From Desulfurococcales archaeon (GTDB taxonomy: Archaea > Thermoproteota > Thermoprotei_A > Sulfolobales > Desulfurococcaceae): a stretch of DNA of 39,416 bases. A model generated the notes under the pieces. The model did not search any database, was not told the origin of the DNA, and saw only the letters and a list, made by a program, of their open reading frames with translations. Location: the NCBI GenBank assembly GCA_027002875.1, contig JALWZC010000109.1, positions 1 through 39,416 on the forward strand, written 5' to 3'. Shown here piece by piece: positions 1 to 8,200 of the stretch. Positions within the stretch are counted from its first letter, which is position 1. Each line of letters begins with the position of its first letter. The position numbers and the translations under genes were made by a program.

Positions 1-33
1 CACTATACACATATTATACTTACAACCCCTATC

Positions 34-192
34 ATGGAAACTCCCCAGTTCCCATAAATGCGTCGACCCATGAATTTCGGCATCGGGGAATCAATGGGAA
101 CCCCCAGTTTCCATCCTTAACTGGTCTCGGATGAGTAGGATTTTCTCGATGTAAACTGGGAGTTTATGTTATGAAAACCGGGGGGTTCCCAT
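34..192. repeat. Cluster of four related ~18-22 bp imperfect palindromes, consensus approx. ATGGRAACY-SSSS-RGTTYCCAT
   Basis: Copies read directly: 34-55 atggaaactccccagttcccat; 94-114 atgggaacccccagtttccat; ~149-167 atgtaaactgggagtttat; 171-192 atgaaaaccggggggttcccat. Each arm is the approximate reverse complement of the other. Confidence 0.7.
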
Positions 193-285
193 AATATGTC
201 GAATATGTAAGCGTCAATTAATTTAACGCTTCGCTTGGTATTATGGTTAATCGGTGTTTTAGCGTAGTTTTATGTTTAGGAGGGT

Positions 286-1197
286 GTGATCGATATGAGT
301 GGTTTGATTAGTGATTTCCTGCCTATTATTTACCTATTCTCATTCATCGGCTTTGGTTTTCTAGCTCAATATGTTTTCCGTGGTTATTCCTGGTTTTCCA
401 GGGGTGTTGGTTTTCTGAGTAAGTTTGTCTATTATGTCCTCGTCCCCGTCGTGTTCTTTGATGTCTTTATGGTTAGGGGTCTTGGTATTGCTGATGTAGG
501 GGTTTTAGCTACTACTACGTTATACGTGTTGGTTAGTGTAGCTGTGTTATTGTATCTTCTGAGGGGGAGGGATTCGAGTATTAGGTATGGTGTAGTGATA
601 ACTTCTACTTTCCAGAACGCTGTATTCCTAGGCTTCCCAGTGATCATGTTGATCTACGGTGATCTAACACCGGCCGCGATGTATAGCTTAACGCTATTCA
701 TCTACCACCTCCTAGTAGCCGGCTTACTAGCCTCGGGTCGTTCGAGCATTACCCGTAGCCTGTTAAACCTCCCAATACTCTACGGCTTCCTACTGGGATC
801 AATAGCGCACTACACTCTACCATCAAGCACCATCAGCTCATTACACTTTGTCCTCGAGCCCAGCCATCCACTGCTAAGCTATACTGCGGTATTCGTACTA
901 GGAGCAACTATCCCGTTCAACATAGGCTTGATCCATGGGTACCGCTGGGAGGTCTTACTAATAGGTGCTTGGAGATTCATAGCTTCACCGATAATACACT
1001 ACGCGATACTATTGCTTCTAGAACTACCACCGCTCTATGAAGCGGAGATAATGGTTTTATCAGTTATGCCCCCGGCAGTTATGAATACGGTGCTAGCAAG
1101 GATTTATGGGTGGAAGCCGGAGCTAGTTGCTGGTGCAACGCTGGTTCATACATTGATCAGCTTATTCATAATCATCGGGCTAGCAATACTATTATAA
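286..1197 (+). CDS. AEC-family (auxin efflux carrier-like) membrane transporter
   Basis: ~10 hydrophobic segments; NAVFLGFPV-type motif and C-terminal MPPAVMNTVLA typical of the Mem_trans/AEC family. Confidence 0.75.
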   Translation: MIDMSGLISDFLPIIYLFSFIGFGFLAQYVFRGYSWFSRGVGFLSKFVYYVLVPVVFFDVFMVRGLGIADVGVLATTTLYVLVSVAVLLYLLRGRDSSIRYGVVITSTFQNAVFLGFPVIMLIYGDLTPAAMYSLTLFIYHLLVAGLLASGRSSITRSLLNLPILYGFLLGSIAHYTLPSSTISSLHFVLEPSHPLLSYTAVFVLGATIPFNIGLIHGYRWEVLLIGAWRFIASPIIHYAILLLLELPPLYEAEIMVLSVMPPAVMNTVLARIYGWKPELVAGATLVHTLISLFIIIGLAILL

Positions 1198-1222
1198 GTA
1201 GGGGATTGTACCCCGCCTGACC

Positions 1223-1284
1223 GGCCCCCCTCATATCCATCCCCCATTCTCCGGGGTCTCGGTGGGGTGTGAGGGGGCGGGGCC
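1223..1284. other. GC-rich intergenic inverted repeat, candidate structured RNA or terminator
   Basis: CCCCCTCA (1226-1233) is perfectly complementary to TGAGGGGG (1270-1277), with nested CCCC/GGGG pairing. Much more GC-rich than the flanks. Confidence 0.4.
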
Positions 1285-1295
1285 AATGAATAATA

Positions 1296-2000
1296 ATGTT
1301 TTCCCGGCCTATATTGTTAATTCCCGGGTTTAACGATGGGTTAAGGATAAATTATTACCGTGTAATAATACCTTTAACCGGTGAATACGTATTGGTTGGT
1401 GGTTTTACTAGGGATACAATGATCGAGATAACTAATTTCATCGTTAAAGCAATAGACTCGATCAGCGATGACGAGAAGAACCATATGATCAAAGAACTAC
1501 TAGAAGCCTATAAGCGTGGGGCCCGAGTACTAGTAATGGGTGCTGGGCGTAGCGGACTAGTTGGTAAAAGCTTCGCTATGAGGCTACTACACCTAGGATA
1601 CCACGTATACGTACTAGGTGAAACAATAGTACCCCGGATCAGGGAGGGGGACCTAGTAATAGCGATATCTGGCTCCGGGAGGACAAGGTTAATCGTTACA
1701 GCAGCGGAAGCCGCGAAAATAGTTGGAGCGAGAATAATAGCACTGACAACCTACCCGGACAGCCCATTGGGGAGGCTTGCAGACATAATAGTAAGAATAC
1801 CGGGGAGGACGAAGATAGCTAAAGAAGAAGACTACTTCACAAGACAGATACTAGGAATACACGAACCACTAGCACCCCTAGGAACACTATTCGAAGACAC
1901 TACGATGCTATTCCTAGACGGGGTAACAGTAGAACTAATGAAAAAGCTGGGCAAGACCGAAGAGGATTTAAGGAATGAACATGCAAATATAGAATTCTAA
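1296..2000 (+). CDS. hxlB: 6-phospho-3-hexuloisomerase (PHI, SIS domain); true start probably near 1420
   Basis: [39 protein letters not shown] and [13 protein letters not shown] match archaeal PHI. The first ~41 codons do not resemble PHI N-termini, and ATG at 1420 gives a typical length. Confidence 0.85.
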   Translation: MFSRPILLIPGFNDGLRINYYRVIIPLTGEYVLVGGFTRDTMIEITNFIVKAIDSISDDEKNHMIKELLEAYKRGARVLVMGAGRSGLVGKSFAMRLLHLGYHVYVLGETIVPRIREGDLVIAISGSGRTRLIVTAAEAAKIVGARIIALTTYPDSPLGRLADIIVRIPGRTKIAKEEDYFTRQILGIHEPLAPLGTLFEDTTMLFLDGVTVELMKKLGKTEEDLRNEHANIEF

Positions 2001-2103
2001 CTAGCTGATCAAAACTCCTCCTACGAATTATTTTATTACTACTAGGTATTCAATGTGCTAGAATATATTATTACTTGCATTATGATCCGGGCTTAATCGA
2101 TTC

Positions 2104-2134
2104 ATTTAAATAACCATCAACACGATTAATCGTG
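2104..2134 (+). promoter_or_regulatory. TATA-like box (tttaaata) followed by perfect palindrome CACGATTAATCGTG (2121-2134), putative operator
   Basis: Palindrome verified base by base; sits between the TATA-like element and the gene start. Confidence 0.5.
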
Positions 2135-2167
2135 GAGAAATAGGATATGCGTGGAGGGGTGTAGTGG

Positions 2168-2656
2168 GTGAAGTACTCGATTTGGAGTGTCCGGGTAGCA
2201 GTGATCGCGGCTGTCTATGCGGCTCTTACAATTGCTATACTACCCTTCGCTTATGGTGAGATCCAGGTTAGGATTAGTGATGCGATGCTGATACTACCAC
2301 TACTACCAGGCTTTGGCTGGGATGCTGTTATCGGGTTGACTATTGGTGGTTTCCTAGCAAACCTGCTGAGCCCCTTCGGGTTCTACGACTGGGTTTTCGG
2401 CCCAATAGCTAACTTCGCGGCTACAATATTAGTCTTCGCCGCTAAGAAGGTTTTCGGGCCGGGGACGATGGGCTTTATTACTGGTAGCTTGTTAGCAATG
2501 ATCAGTATAGCGTTGATCATTGGATACGGGGAGCTATGCCTAGTTTTCGGAGCTCCACTAGTAACGGTACTATACGTGTTCATCGGGGAATTGATCAGTG
2601 TCGGTATTGGTGGGGGAGTAGTGTTTTATGCTGCTGTTAAGAGGCTAAGGAGATGA
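2168..2656 (+). CDS. queT: QueT-family (DUF988) ECF transporter substrate-binding (S) component
   Basis: Six hydrophobic segments; GEIQVRISDAMLILPLLPGFGWDAVIGLTIGGFLANLLSPFG is characteristic of QueT; followed immediately by EcfA and EcfT. Confidence 0.8.
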   Translation: MKYSIWSVRVAVIAAVYAALTIAILPFAYGEIQVRISDAMLILPLLPGFGWDAVIGLTIGGFLANLLSPFGFYDWVFGPIANFAATILVFAAKKVFGPGTMGFITGSLLAMISIALIIGYGELCLVFGAPLVTVLYVFIGELISVGIGGGVVFYAAVKRLRR

Positions 2657-3363
2657 TCACGGCTGAGGATTTAACAATTGGTTATCCGGGGAAGCCCCTC
2701 CTCGAAAACCTTTCTTTCCAGCTCGGCCCAGGTATACACGTCTTACTAGGAGCTAACGGTTCCGGTAAGACTACGCTTTTAAAGACTATTGCGGGCTTGA
2801 TCAAGCCCCTTAAAGGCCGGATAGTTGTAGACGGGATCGAGCCTTACAGTGTTAAGAGGAGGATCGCGGCTGGAAGAATAGGTTATACATGGCAGGACCC
2901 CTATCACGGGTTTATAGAAGCCCGTGTTAGGGATGAGATAAACTTCATACTCGAGACAACTGGTTCTAGGGGTAATTGGTGGATTGTCGAGAAACTCGTC
3001 CCCGGGGAGCTTATGGATCGGGATCCATACACTCTTAGCGGTGGTGAAGCTAAGAGGGTTAGTCTTGCAAGCGTACTAGTTGCTGATCAACCTGTTTGGC
3101 TACTGGATGAGCCCTTCAACGAGCTCGACTATGATGGTGTTAAGAATCTCCTAGAAATACTCCGTGATGCTAGGGGTCGTGGTAAGACTATTATCATAGT
3201 AACACACCTATACCCCCTAACAAATAGTCTCCGCCCCGACAAGTACTTGTTGATCACTAGGGATCGTAGGCTGTTAATCGATGATTGGAATAGGCTTGAT
3301 GATGAATTACTGGCGGAATCAGGTGTATTACCGAGGTGGTTGATCTGTGGGGGTGCTTGTTGA
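2653..3363 (+). CDS. ECF-type ABC transporter ATP-binding protein
   Basis: Walker A GANGSGKTTLLK, signature LSGGEAKRVSLA, Walker B VWLLDEPFN, H-loop VTH; overlaps upstream queT by 4 bp. Confidence 0.9.
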   Translation: MITAEDLTIGYPGKPLLENLSFQLGPGIHVLLGANGSGKTTLLKTIAGLIKPLKGRIVVDGIEPYSVKRRIAAGRIGYTWQDPYHGFIEARVRDEINFILETTGSRGNWWIVEKLVPGELMDRDPYTLSGGEAKRVSLASVLVADQPVWLLDEPFNELDYDGVKNLLEILRDARGRGKTIIIVTHLYPLTNSLRPDKYLLITRDRRLLIDDWNRLDDELLAESGVLPRWLICGGAC

Positions 3364-3922
3364 AGCCTACCAGTACCAGTACCGCTACACCTGGTTCCAT
3401 AACCCCCGGTTATTCATACCTAAACTAGCCTACCTAGCCCTAGTAGCGCTAGTATTCATAACCTTCAACCCATGGATCTATCTAGCCTTCATAATCTCGG
3501 GCCTAATCCTCTTATCACTGATCAAGGCTTACAGGTTAATATTATACACTTTAATCCTCTACATCCCTCCAACACTCCTAATAATCCTCGTAGACTACCT
3601 AGCCGGATCACTAACCCCCCTAATACTAACGCTCCTAATCTACGGCTACACCGGGTTCGTAAACATAGTATTCTTCTACGCTACGACGCCGATACAGCAA
3701 TTCTACGACTACCTGGGTAGAAACCCGTTAACACTAGCACTACTAATGCTACACAATATCCTAGCAGAGCTGAACGAGGCGATTCAGAGTAAGAAGGCTC
3801 GGGGATGGGAGCCGGGATGGAACCTATACAACCACTTCCTAATAGTAATCGACGCTATAAGAATACTATTAATCCGGCTAGACGAGATCACAACAGCACT
3901 ACGGGCAAGAGGAGTAGACTGA
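3347..3922 (+). CDS. ECF transporter transmembrane (T) component
   Basis: Hydrophobic protein with paired SKKARG and ALRARG motifs typical of EcfT; overlaps the ATPase gene. Confidence 0.75.
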   Translation: MGVLVEAYQYQYRYTWFHNPRLFIPKLAYLALVALVFITFNPWIYLAFIISGLILLSLIKAYRLILYTLILYIPPTLLIILVDYLAGSLTPLILTLLIYGYTGFVNIVFFYATTPIQQFYDYLGRNPLTLALLMLHNILAELNEAIQSKKARGWEPGWNLYNHFLIVIDAIRILLIRLDEITTALRARGVD

Positions 3923-4055
3923 GACTATTTCCTTACTACCTTAAACAGGGAGCAGTTTATCCTGGCTTTAACATGGTATTAACACGTAATAACTATTTAC
4001 TATGTTCACGATTTACTCCATTTATAGATATGTTACAGTTAGCGGTGAGTAATGA

Positions 4056-5039
4056 TTGGTCAGGACTAGCCATGTTGGAAGTTTTCCATTACCTCATAGT
4101 GTTGAGAATGTTGAGAGAGTTATACGTGATCTTTGGCGAGTAGGGTTAGATGTTCCACCATATCCTCAGTTAAGAAGCTTTATAGACATATATCTCCAGC
4201 CTCTTGCTGAGAATGGATTTTTAGTGGAGAAAGGCGGTTTCTACTTCCTCGAAGATCCCGGGAAGCTGAGGGATCTAATGGGTTATGAGCCGTTTATACC
4301 GGAGGCGGAAGAGCTTGTCAAAGCTGTTAGGGATGGTGTTGTAGGCTTTAAGTGGCTTAGGGGCCCGGTTACAGGAGTCTTCACATTGTCTTCTAGGATT
4401 TACTTGGAGAAGGATATTAGTAGGGGGCTTTACGCGACGCTATTGAGGGAATCTAGGCTTGTGGGATTCATTGCTGATTATGTTAGGAGGAACCTCGAAT
4501 ACCTTGCAGGGCTTGGATACAATGTTTTATTCATCGACGAACCGGTTCTCGGAGTACTCGTTGGTAGGAGGAGGATCCTCCTTGGATATAGTGAGGAATC
4601 TATTAGGGAGATTATTGGGCGTGTTTACCGTGGATTGCCGGGTATGCATGGAATACACGTGTGCGGGAGGATCTCTCCTAGATTATTCAAGCTCCTCTCA
4701 TCGATCAAGGAATTAAACATACTAAACTTCGAATTCCACGATAACACGTTGAATAAGGAGTTTATCGATAAAGAGTTATTGGAGGCTAACGATAAACTCT
4801 TGGCTCCGGGTATTGCTAGCTCGAAGAACCCAGTAGTCGAACCACTTGATGAATTAAGGACGCTGCTAGGCGAGATCATCGAGAGGGCCGGGGGGAGGGT
4901 TGACCTAGTATCTGCTGATTGCGGCTTCGGAGGATTAGCTGTTGATGAAGGCGGATCGGAGAAGGCTTATCTGATCGGGTTGGAGAAGCTTAGGAGGATT
5001 AAGAGAGTTGTAGACGAGTTAAACGCTGCGAATAAATAA
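4056..5039 (+). CDS. Core (catalytic-domain-only) MetE-like cobalamin-independent methionine synthase family protein
   Basis: VRTSHVGSFPLP N-terminus, FIDEPVLG, MHGIHVCGR, FEFHDN and LVSADCGFGGL zinc-site regions of the MetE C-terminal domain; only 327 aa; TTG start. Confidence 0.8.
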   Translation: MVRTSHVGSFPLPHSVENVERVIRDLWRVGLDVPPYPQLRSFIDIYLQPLAENGFLVEKGGFYFLEDPGKLRDLMGYEPFIPEAEELVKAVRDGVVGFKWLRGPVTGVFTLSSRIYLEKDISRGLYATLLRESRLVGFIADYVRRNLEYLAGLGYNVLFIDEPVLGVLVGRRRILLGYSEESIREIIGRVYRGLPGMHGIHVCGRISPRLFKLLSSIKELNILNFEFHDNTLNKEFIDKELLEANDKLLAPGIASSKNPVVEPLDELRTLLGEIIERAGGRVDLVSADCGFGGLAVDEGGSEKAYLIGLEKLRRIKRVVDELNAANK

Positions 5040-5726
5040 CCTTATACCCTCAACTGGCTCGAAGGGGCTTGAGAGAACATAGCCGTCAACTATGCTGTCC
5101 AGATCATTCATAGCGTTCTTCAACTCCTCGGGCTCAATGTAGGGCTGTCCAAGTTTTCTAAATAACTCCCTATTCCTCCCAATCCCAAGTAGGATGAAGA
5201 CATAGATCCTAGAACCCCGTCCACGGGCTTCCCTGGAAGCCTCAACGAGCTTACCGTGCTTTTCAACACTATAGTTTATTACTAGGTAGAAATCCGCCCC
5301 CAGCTTAATCCTCTCAAGGATCTTCTCGACCGGGTAGTTTAAGCTAAGGATTAATCCCTTATCGAAACCATACTTTTTACGCTTTAATAGTTCTAGGGCT
5401 TCCTCACTACCAATATCCTCAACGATCCTGCCCTTCCAAGGCTTATCCCCGCGCAGTAGTACTAGGCCGTCTAAACCGTATTCTCTAACAGCATTCGCTA
5501 TCGATAATAGTGCTAGCCTATTAACATCGTAGAGCCTAATATGCGGATACACTCCAACCCCGTAATTATACTTTATGTACATTGCTGTAGCAATACTGAA
5601 TAATCCCGGATACCCACCGGGGCCTTCGGGTATTGAGAAGTACTTGAAGAATCCCCTAGAAACACTTAGGATCTCGTCTACATCACTCTTCCTCCAAGGA
5701 ACTAGTTCGAAAAGATAATCAGTCAA
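5019..5726 (-). CDS. Methylenetetrahydrofolate reductase-like (MTHFR-fold) protein
   Basis: 235 aa TIM-barrel-like; PHIRLYDVNRLALLSIANAVREYGLDGLVLLRGD matches the MTHFR LxLRGD region. Ends convergently with the core-MetE gene. Confidence 0.65.
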   Translation of the reverse strand: MTDYLFELVPWRKSDVDEILSVSRGFFKYFSIPEGPGGYPGLFSIATAMYIKYNYGVGVYPHIRLYDVNRLALLSIANAVREYGLDGLVLLRGDKPWKGRIVEDIGSEEALELLKRKKYGFDKGLILSLNYPVEKILERIKLGADFYLVINYSVEKHGKLVEASREARGRGSRIYVFILLGIGRNRELFRKLGQPYIEPEELKNAMNDLDSIVDGYVLSSPFEPVEGIRLFIRSV

Positions 5727-6065
5727 GAAATCAATCCCTCCCAGCTACTAATAGTAATTGTATTCTATAGGGGTGATGTGGTTTACCTCTTATTATGCTT
5801 GTAGATATTTTTATATGAATATTCATTGGTTCATCCTCTTAAGCCTCATACTTTGGCCTGGTTTTATCTCTTTTAGGTGAATGTCTTTATTTATGAGTAC
5901 TACACAGTTTTCTATCTTCTTTAAAAATACTGTTATAATTGAATTCCAAGGTTTTCTGTGCTTATTAACTCTCTTTCGATGAGGGTATATTGTGTCACGA
6001 TATTGTTTGTTTACGGAGAAATTATGCCCTAAAAGGGTATTAGTCTTCTTTTATATGATTTTAAA

Positions 6066-6257
6066 TTGGGTGGCTGGGATTTGAGTAAGGTTATAGAAGC
6101 CGTTTACGAAAGGGGTGTACTGCGCCCGGTGAGGAAGCTAGATTTGCCTGAAGGTGTCCGTTTAAGGGTGAGGATTGAAGGGATCTACGGGCTTTTAAGG
6201 GATTGGAGAGTTGATGCACAAAAGCTTAAGGATGAGTTGAGAAGCATGCATGGTTGA
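6066..6257 (+). CDS. DUF104/AF2212-like antitoxin
   Basis: VIEAVYERGVLRPVRKLDLPEGVRLRVRI is the typical DUF104 motif; directly upstream of a PIN gene. Start may be the internal TTG ~6081. Confidence 0.8.
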   Translation: MGGWDLSKVIEAVYERGVLRPVRKLDLPEGVRLRVRIEGIYGLLRDWRVDAQKLKDELRSMHG

Positions 6258-6263
6258 GTTGTC

Positions 6264-6641
6264 TTGCCACGATACTATGCCGATACCTACGCTCTAGTGG
6301 AGATCCTTAAGGGTAATCCTGCCTACGAGCGATATGCCATGGAGGAACTCATTACCAGTGAATTCAACATGCTAGAGCTCGCATATGCGTTGACGAGAGA
6401 TTATGGTGGAGAGAAAGCTGTTGAAGTATTGAAGGTTGTGAGAGCCTTCATAACCATAGTTCAGCCAAGGGACGAAGACTACGCTAGAGCCTCTGCACTA
6501 CGCCTTGAGTTGAGGAAGCAGGGTAGGAATTTATCCCTTATAGACGTTTTAGGCTATGTGCTCGCGAAACGCCTCAACATAAGATTCCTTACGGGAGACC
6601 GGGAATTCAAAGATCTAGACGAGGTGGAGTACGTTAGATAA
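6264..6641 (+). CDS. PIN-domain toxin (VapC-like ribonuclease)
   Basis: YADTYALVEILKGN, SEFNMLELAYAL, LSLIDVLGYVLAKRLNIRFLTGDREF: PIN acidic positions; paired with DUF104 antitoxin. Confidence 0.8.
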   Translation: MPRYYADTYALVEILKGNPAYERYAMEELITSEFNMLELAYALTRDYGGEKAVEVLKVVRAFITIVQPRDEDYARASALRLELRKQGRNLSLIDVLGYVLAKRLNIRFLTGDREFKDLDEVEYVR

Positions 6642-6822
6642 AAATAGCGAAAACCATAGTTCGAAAATGAAAAGACGAGAAAACTACTAAAGGCTTATTA
6701 TGAGACCTCTACAGCTCATATTGTTTCTGAACTGTACATAAATAGGCTTTTCAAACCATATAGTGAATGACTAACTGGAATTATAGTTGGCTTGGTTTTA
6801 CCTTATGAGTGTTGGATTCTTC

Positions 6823-7569
6823 TTAATCATTTCCGGCTTGCTTCTTGATCATCTTGTATGTTCTCCGGAATTTTACTATGTAGATGAACCATTTAATGAT
6901 CTCGCTTATTCCTAGCTTGCTCCTACCTTTTCTCCTGTTTATGAATATTATTGGTACTTCAACGATCCTGTATCCGTGGGCGTGTATTATTAGTAGTGCT
7001 TCTATAACCCATTCGTAACCCGTTGACTTAGCGTATTTTAATACTGCTTCTGCAGCCCTCCTATTGTATAAACGGTAGTTTGTCGTGTGTTCATGTAGTC
7101 CCGTGTGGTATAGTGTTCTTACTAGCCAGTTAGCTGTCCAGCTGATTATTCTGCGGTGTATTCCCCAGTTAACAGTTCCTCCTCCCTTAACATATCTACT
7201 ACCCTGCACTAGATCCGCATTGTACATCTCCTTTATGAATCCTGCAAGGTCTTCGGGCCTATGGGATAGGTCGGCGTCCATTGTTAGTATGTGTGTTACA
7301 TGCTTATTCCTTAGAGCATGGCGGAATCCATCCATGATCGCTGATCCAATCCCCTTCTTCTCCATTCTAACGATAACGTTTACATCTGGGATCTCTCTTG
7401 CGAGGCTCTTCACGGCTTCAGCCGTTCCATCCGGGCTGTTATCGTCTACTACTAGGTATTCATGGCTAACCCCATGCTTCCTGAATTCTTCCTCGAGCCT
7501 CCTGATCAACTCTACGATGTTTTCCCTCTCATTATACGTCGGTATAACGACTACGATGTGGTTCTCCAC
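6823..7569 (-). CDS. GT2 glycosyltransferase, dolichol-phosphate mannosyltransferase-like
   Basis: VVIPTYNERENI, VDDNSPDGTAE, MDADLSHRPED, GSRYVKGGGTVNWG. Confidence 0.88.
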   Translation of the reverse strand: MENHIVVVIPTYNERENIVELIRRLEEEFRKHGVSHEYLVVDDNSPDGTAEAVKSLAREIPDVNVIVRMEKKGIGSAIMDGFRHALRNKHVTHILTMDADLSHRPEDLAGFIKEMYNADLVQGSRYVKGGGTVNWGIHRRIISWTANWLVRTLYHTGLHEHTTNYRLYNRRAAEAVLKYAKSTGYEWVIEALLIIHAHGYRIVEVPIIFINRRKGRSKLGISEIIKWFIYIVKFRRTYKMIKKQAGND

Positions 7570-7619
7570 GGATCATCATCTAGGCTTGAAGATGGATAAG
7601 CGGGTCCGGGGGGAGATAA

Positions 7620-8096
7620 TTATTTTTCCTCGCTATAAGCTTTTGCGAGTTTTCTAACAACTTCCAGCGCTGTATCGGCGTGTTTCTCAGCTGGCCTAAT
7701 ATATTTTAGGATCTCGTATATTCTCAAGTCTTTGTCTATGATGAATGTTACCCTATTCGCCGTTGGCTTTTTAACGCCTTTTCTAAGTACATCGTATTTC
7801 TTCGCGATCTCCCCCTTCCGGTCTGATAATAGCTTGAATCTTAGACCGTATTTTTCAGCGAACTTTTTGAGCTTCTCCACCGGGTCGGTGCTTACCCCGA
7901 ACACTACTGCTCCGAGCTCATGGAACTTATCTAGTAATTGATTGAACCTAACTGCTTCCCGTGTACATCCCGGAGTCATTGCTCTTGGGTAGAAGTATAA
8001 TACTATATAGTTCCCCTTGTAATCGTGTAGTCTTATTTTTTCACCAGTATGGCTCGGTAGTGTGAAGTCTGGCGCTATATCCCCTATTTTAACCAT
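7620..8096 (-). CDS. Peroxiredoxin, BCP/PrxQ type
   Basis: APDFTLPSHTGEKIRLHDYKGNYIVLYFYPRAMTPGCTREA with the peroxidatic PGCT motif. Confidence 0.92.
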   Translation of the reverse strand: MVKIGDIAPDFTLPSHTGEKIRLHDYKGNYIVLYFYPRAMTPGCTREAVRFNQLLDKFHELGAVVFGVSTDPVEKLKKFAEKYGLRFKLLSDRKGEIAKKYDVLRKGVKKPTANRVTFIIDKDLRIYEILKYIRPAEKHADTALEVVRKLAKAYSEEK

Positions 8097-8200
8097 GTTT
8101 CAATACCACCTATGAATTCATCTTATTATACAGTAATTGGTTTACCATATAATAATGTAACCGGGAAAGCGTAGGATGATAGCTGCTAGGTTCTGTTCAG

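Noticed and set aside
34-192. Interpretation as a bona fide CRISPR array
   Set aside because: Repeats are not identical, spacing is regular only for the first two copies, and no cas genes are visible. Reported as a palindrome cluster instead.
432-647. Minus-strand ORF of 71 aa
   Set aside because: Lies fully antisense to the well-supported AEC transporter and has low-complexity composition.
3472-4143. Plus-strand ORFs 3472-3720 and 3805-4143
   Set aside because: Out of frame within or overlapping EcfT and the core-MetE start; no coherent protein features.
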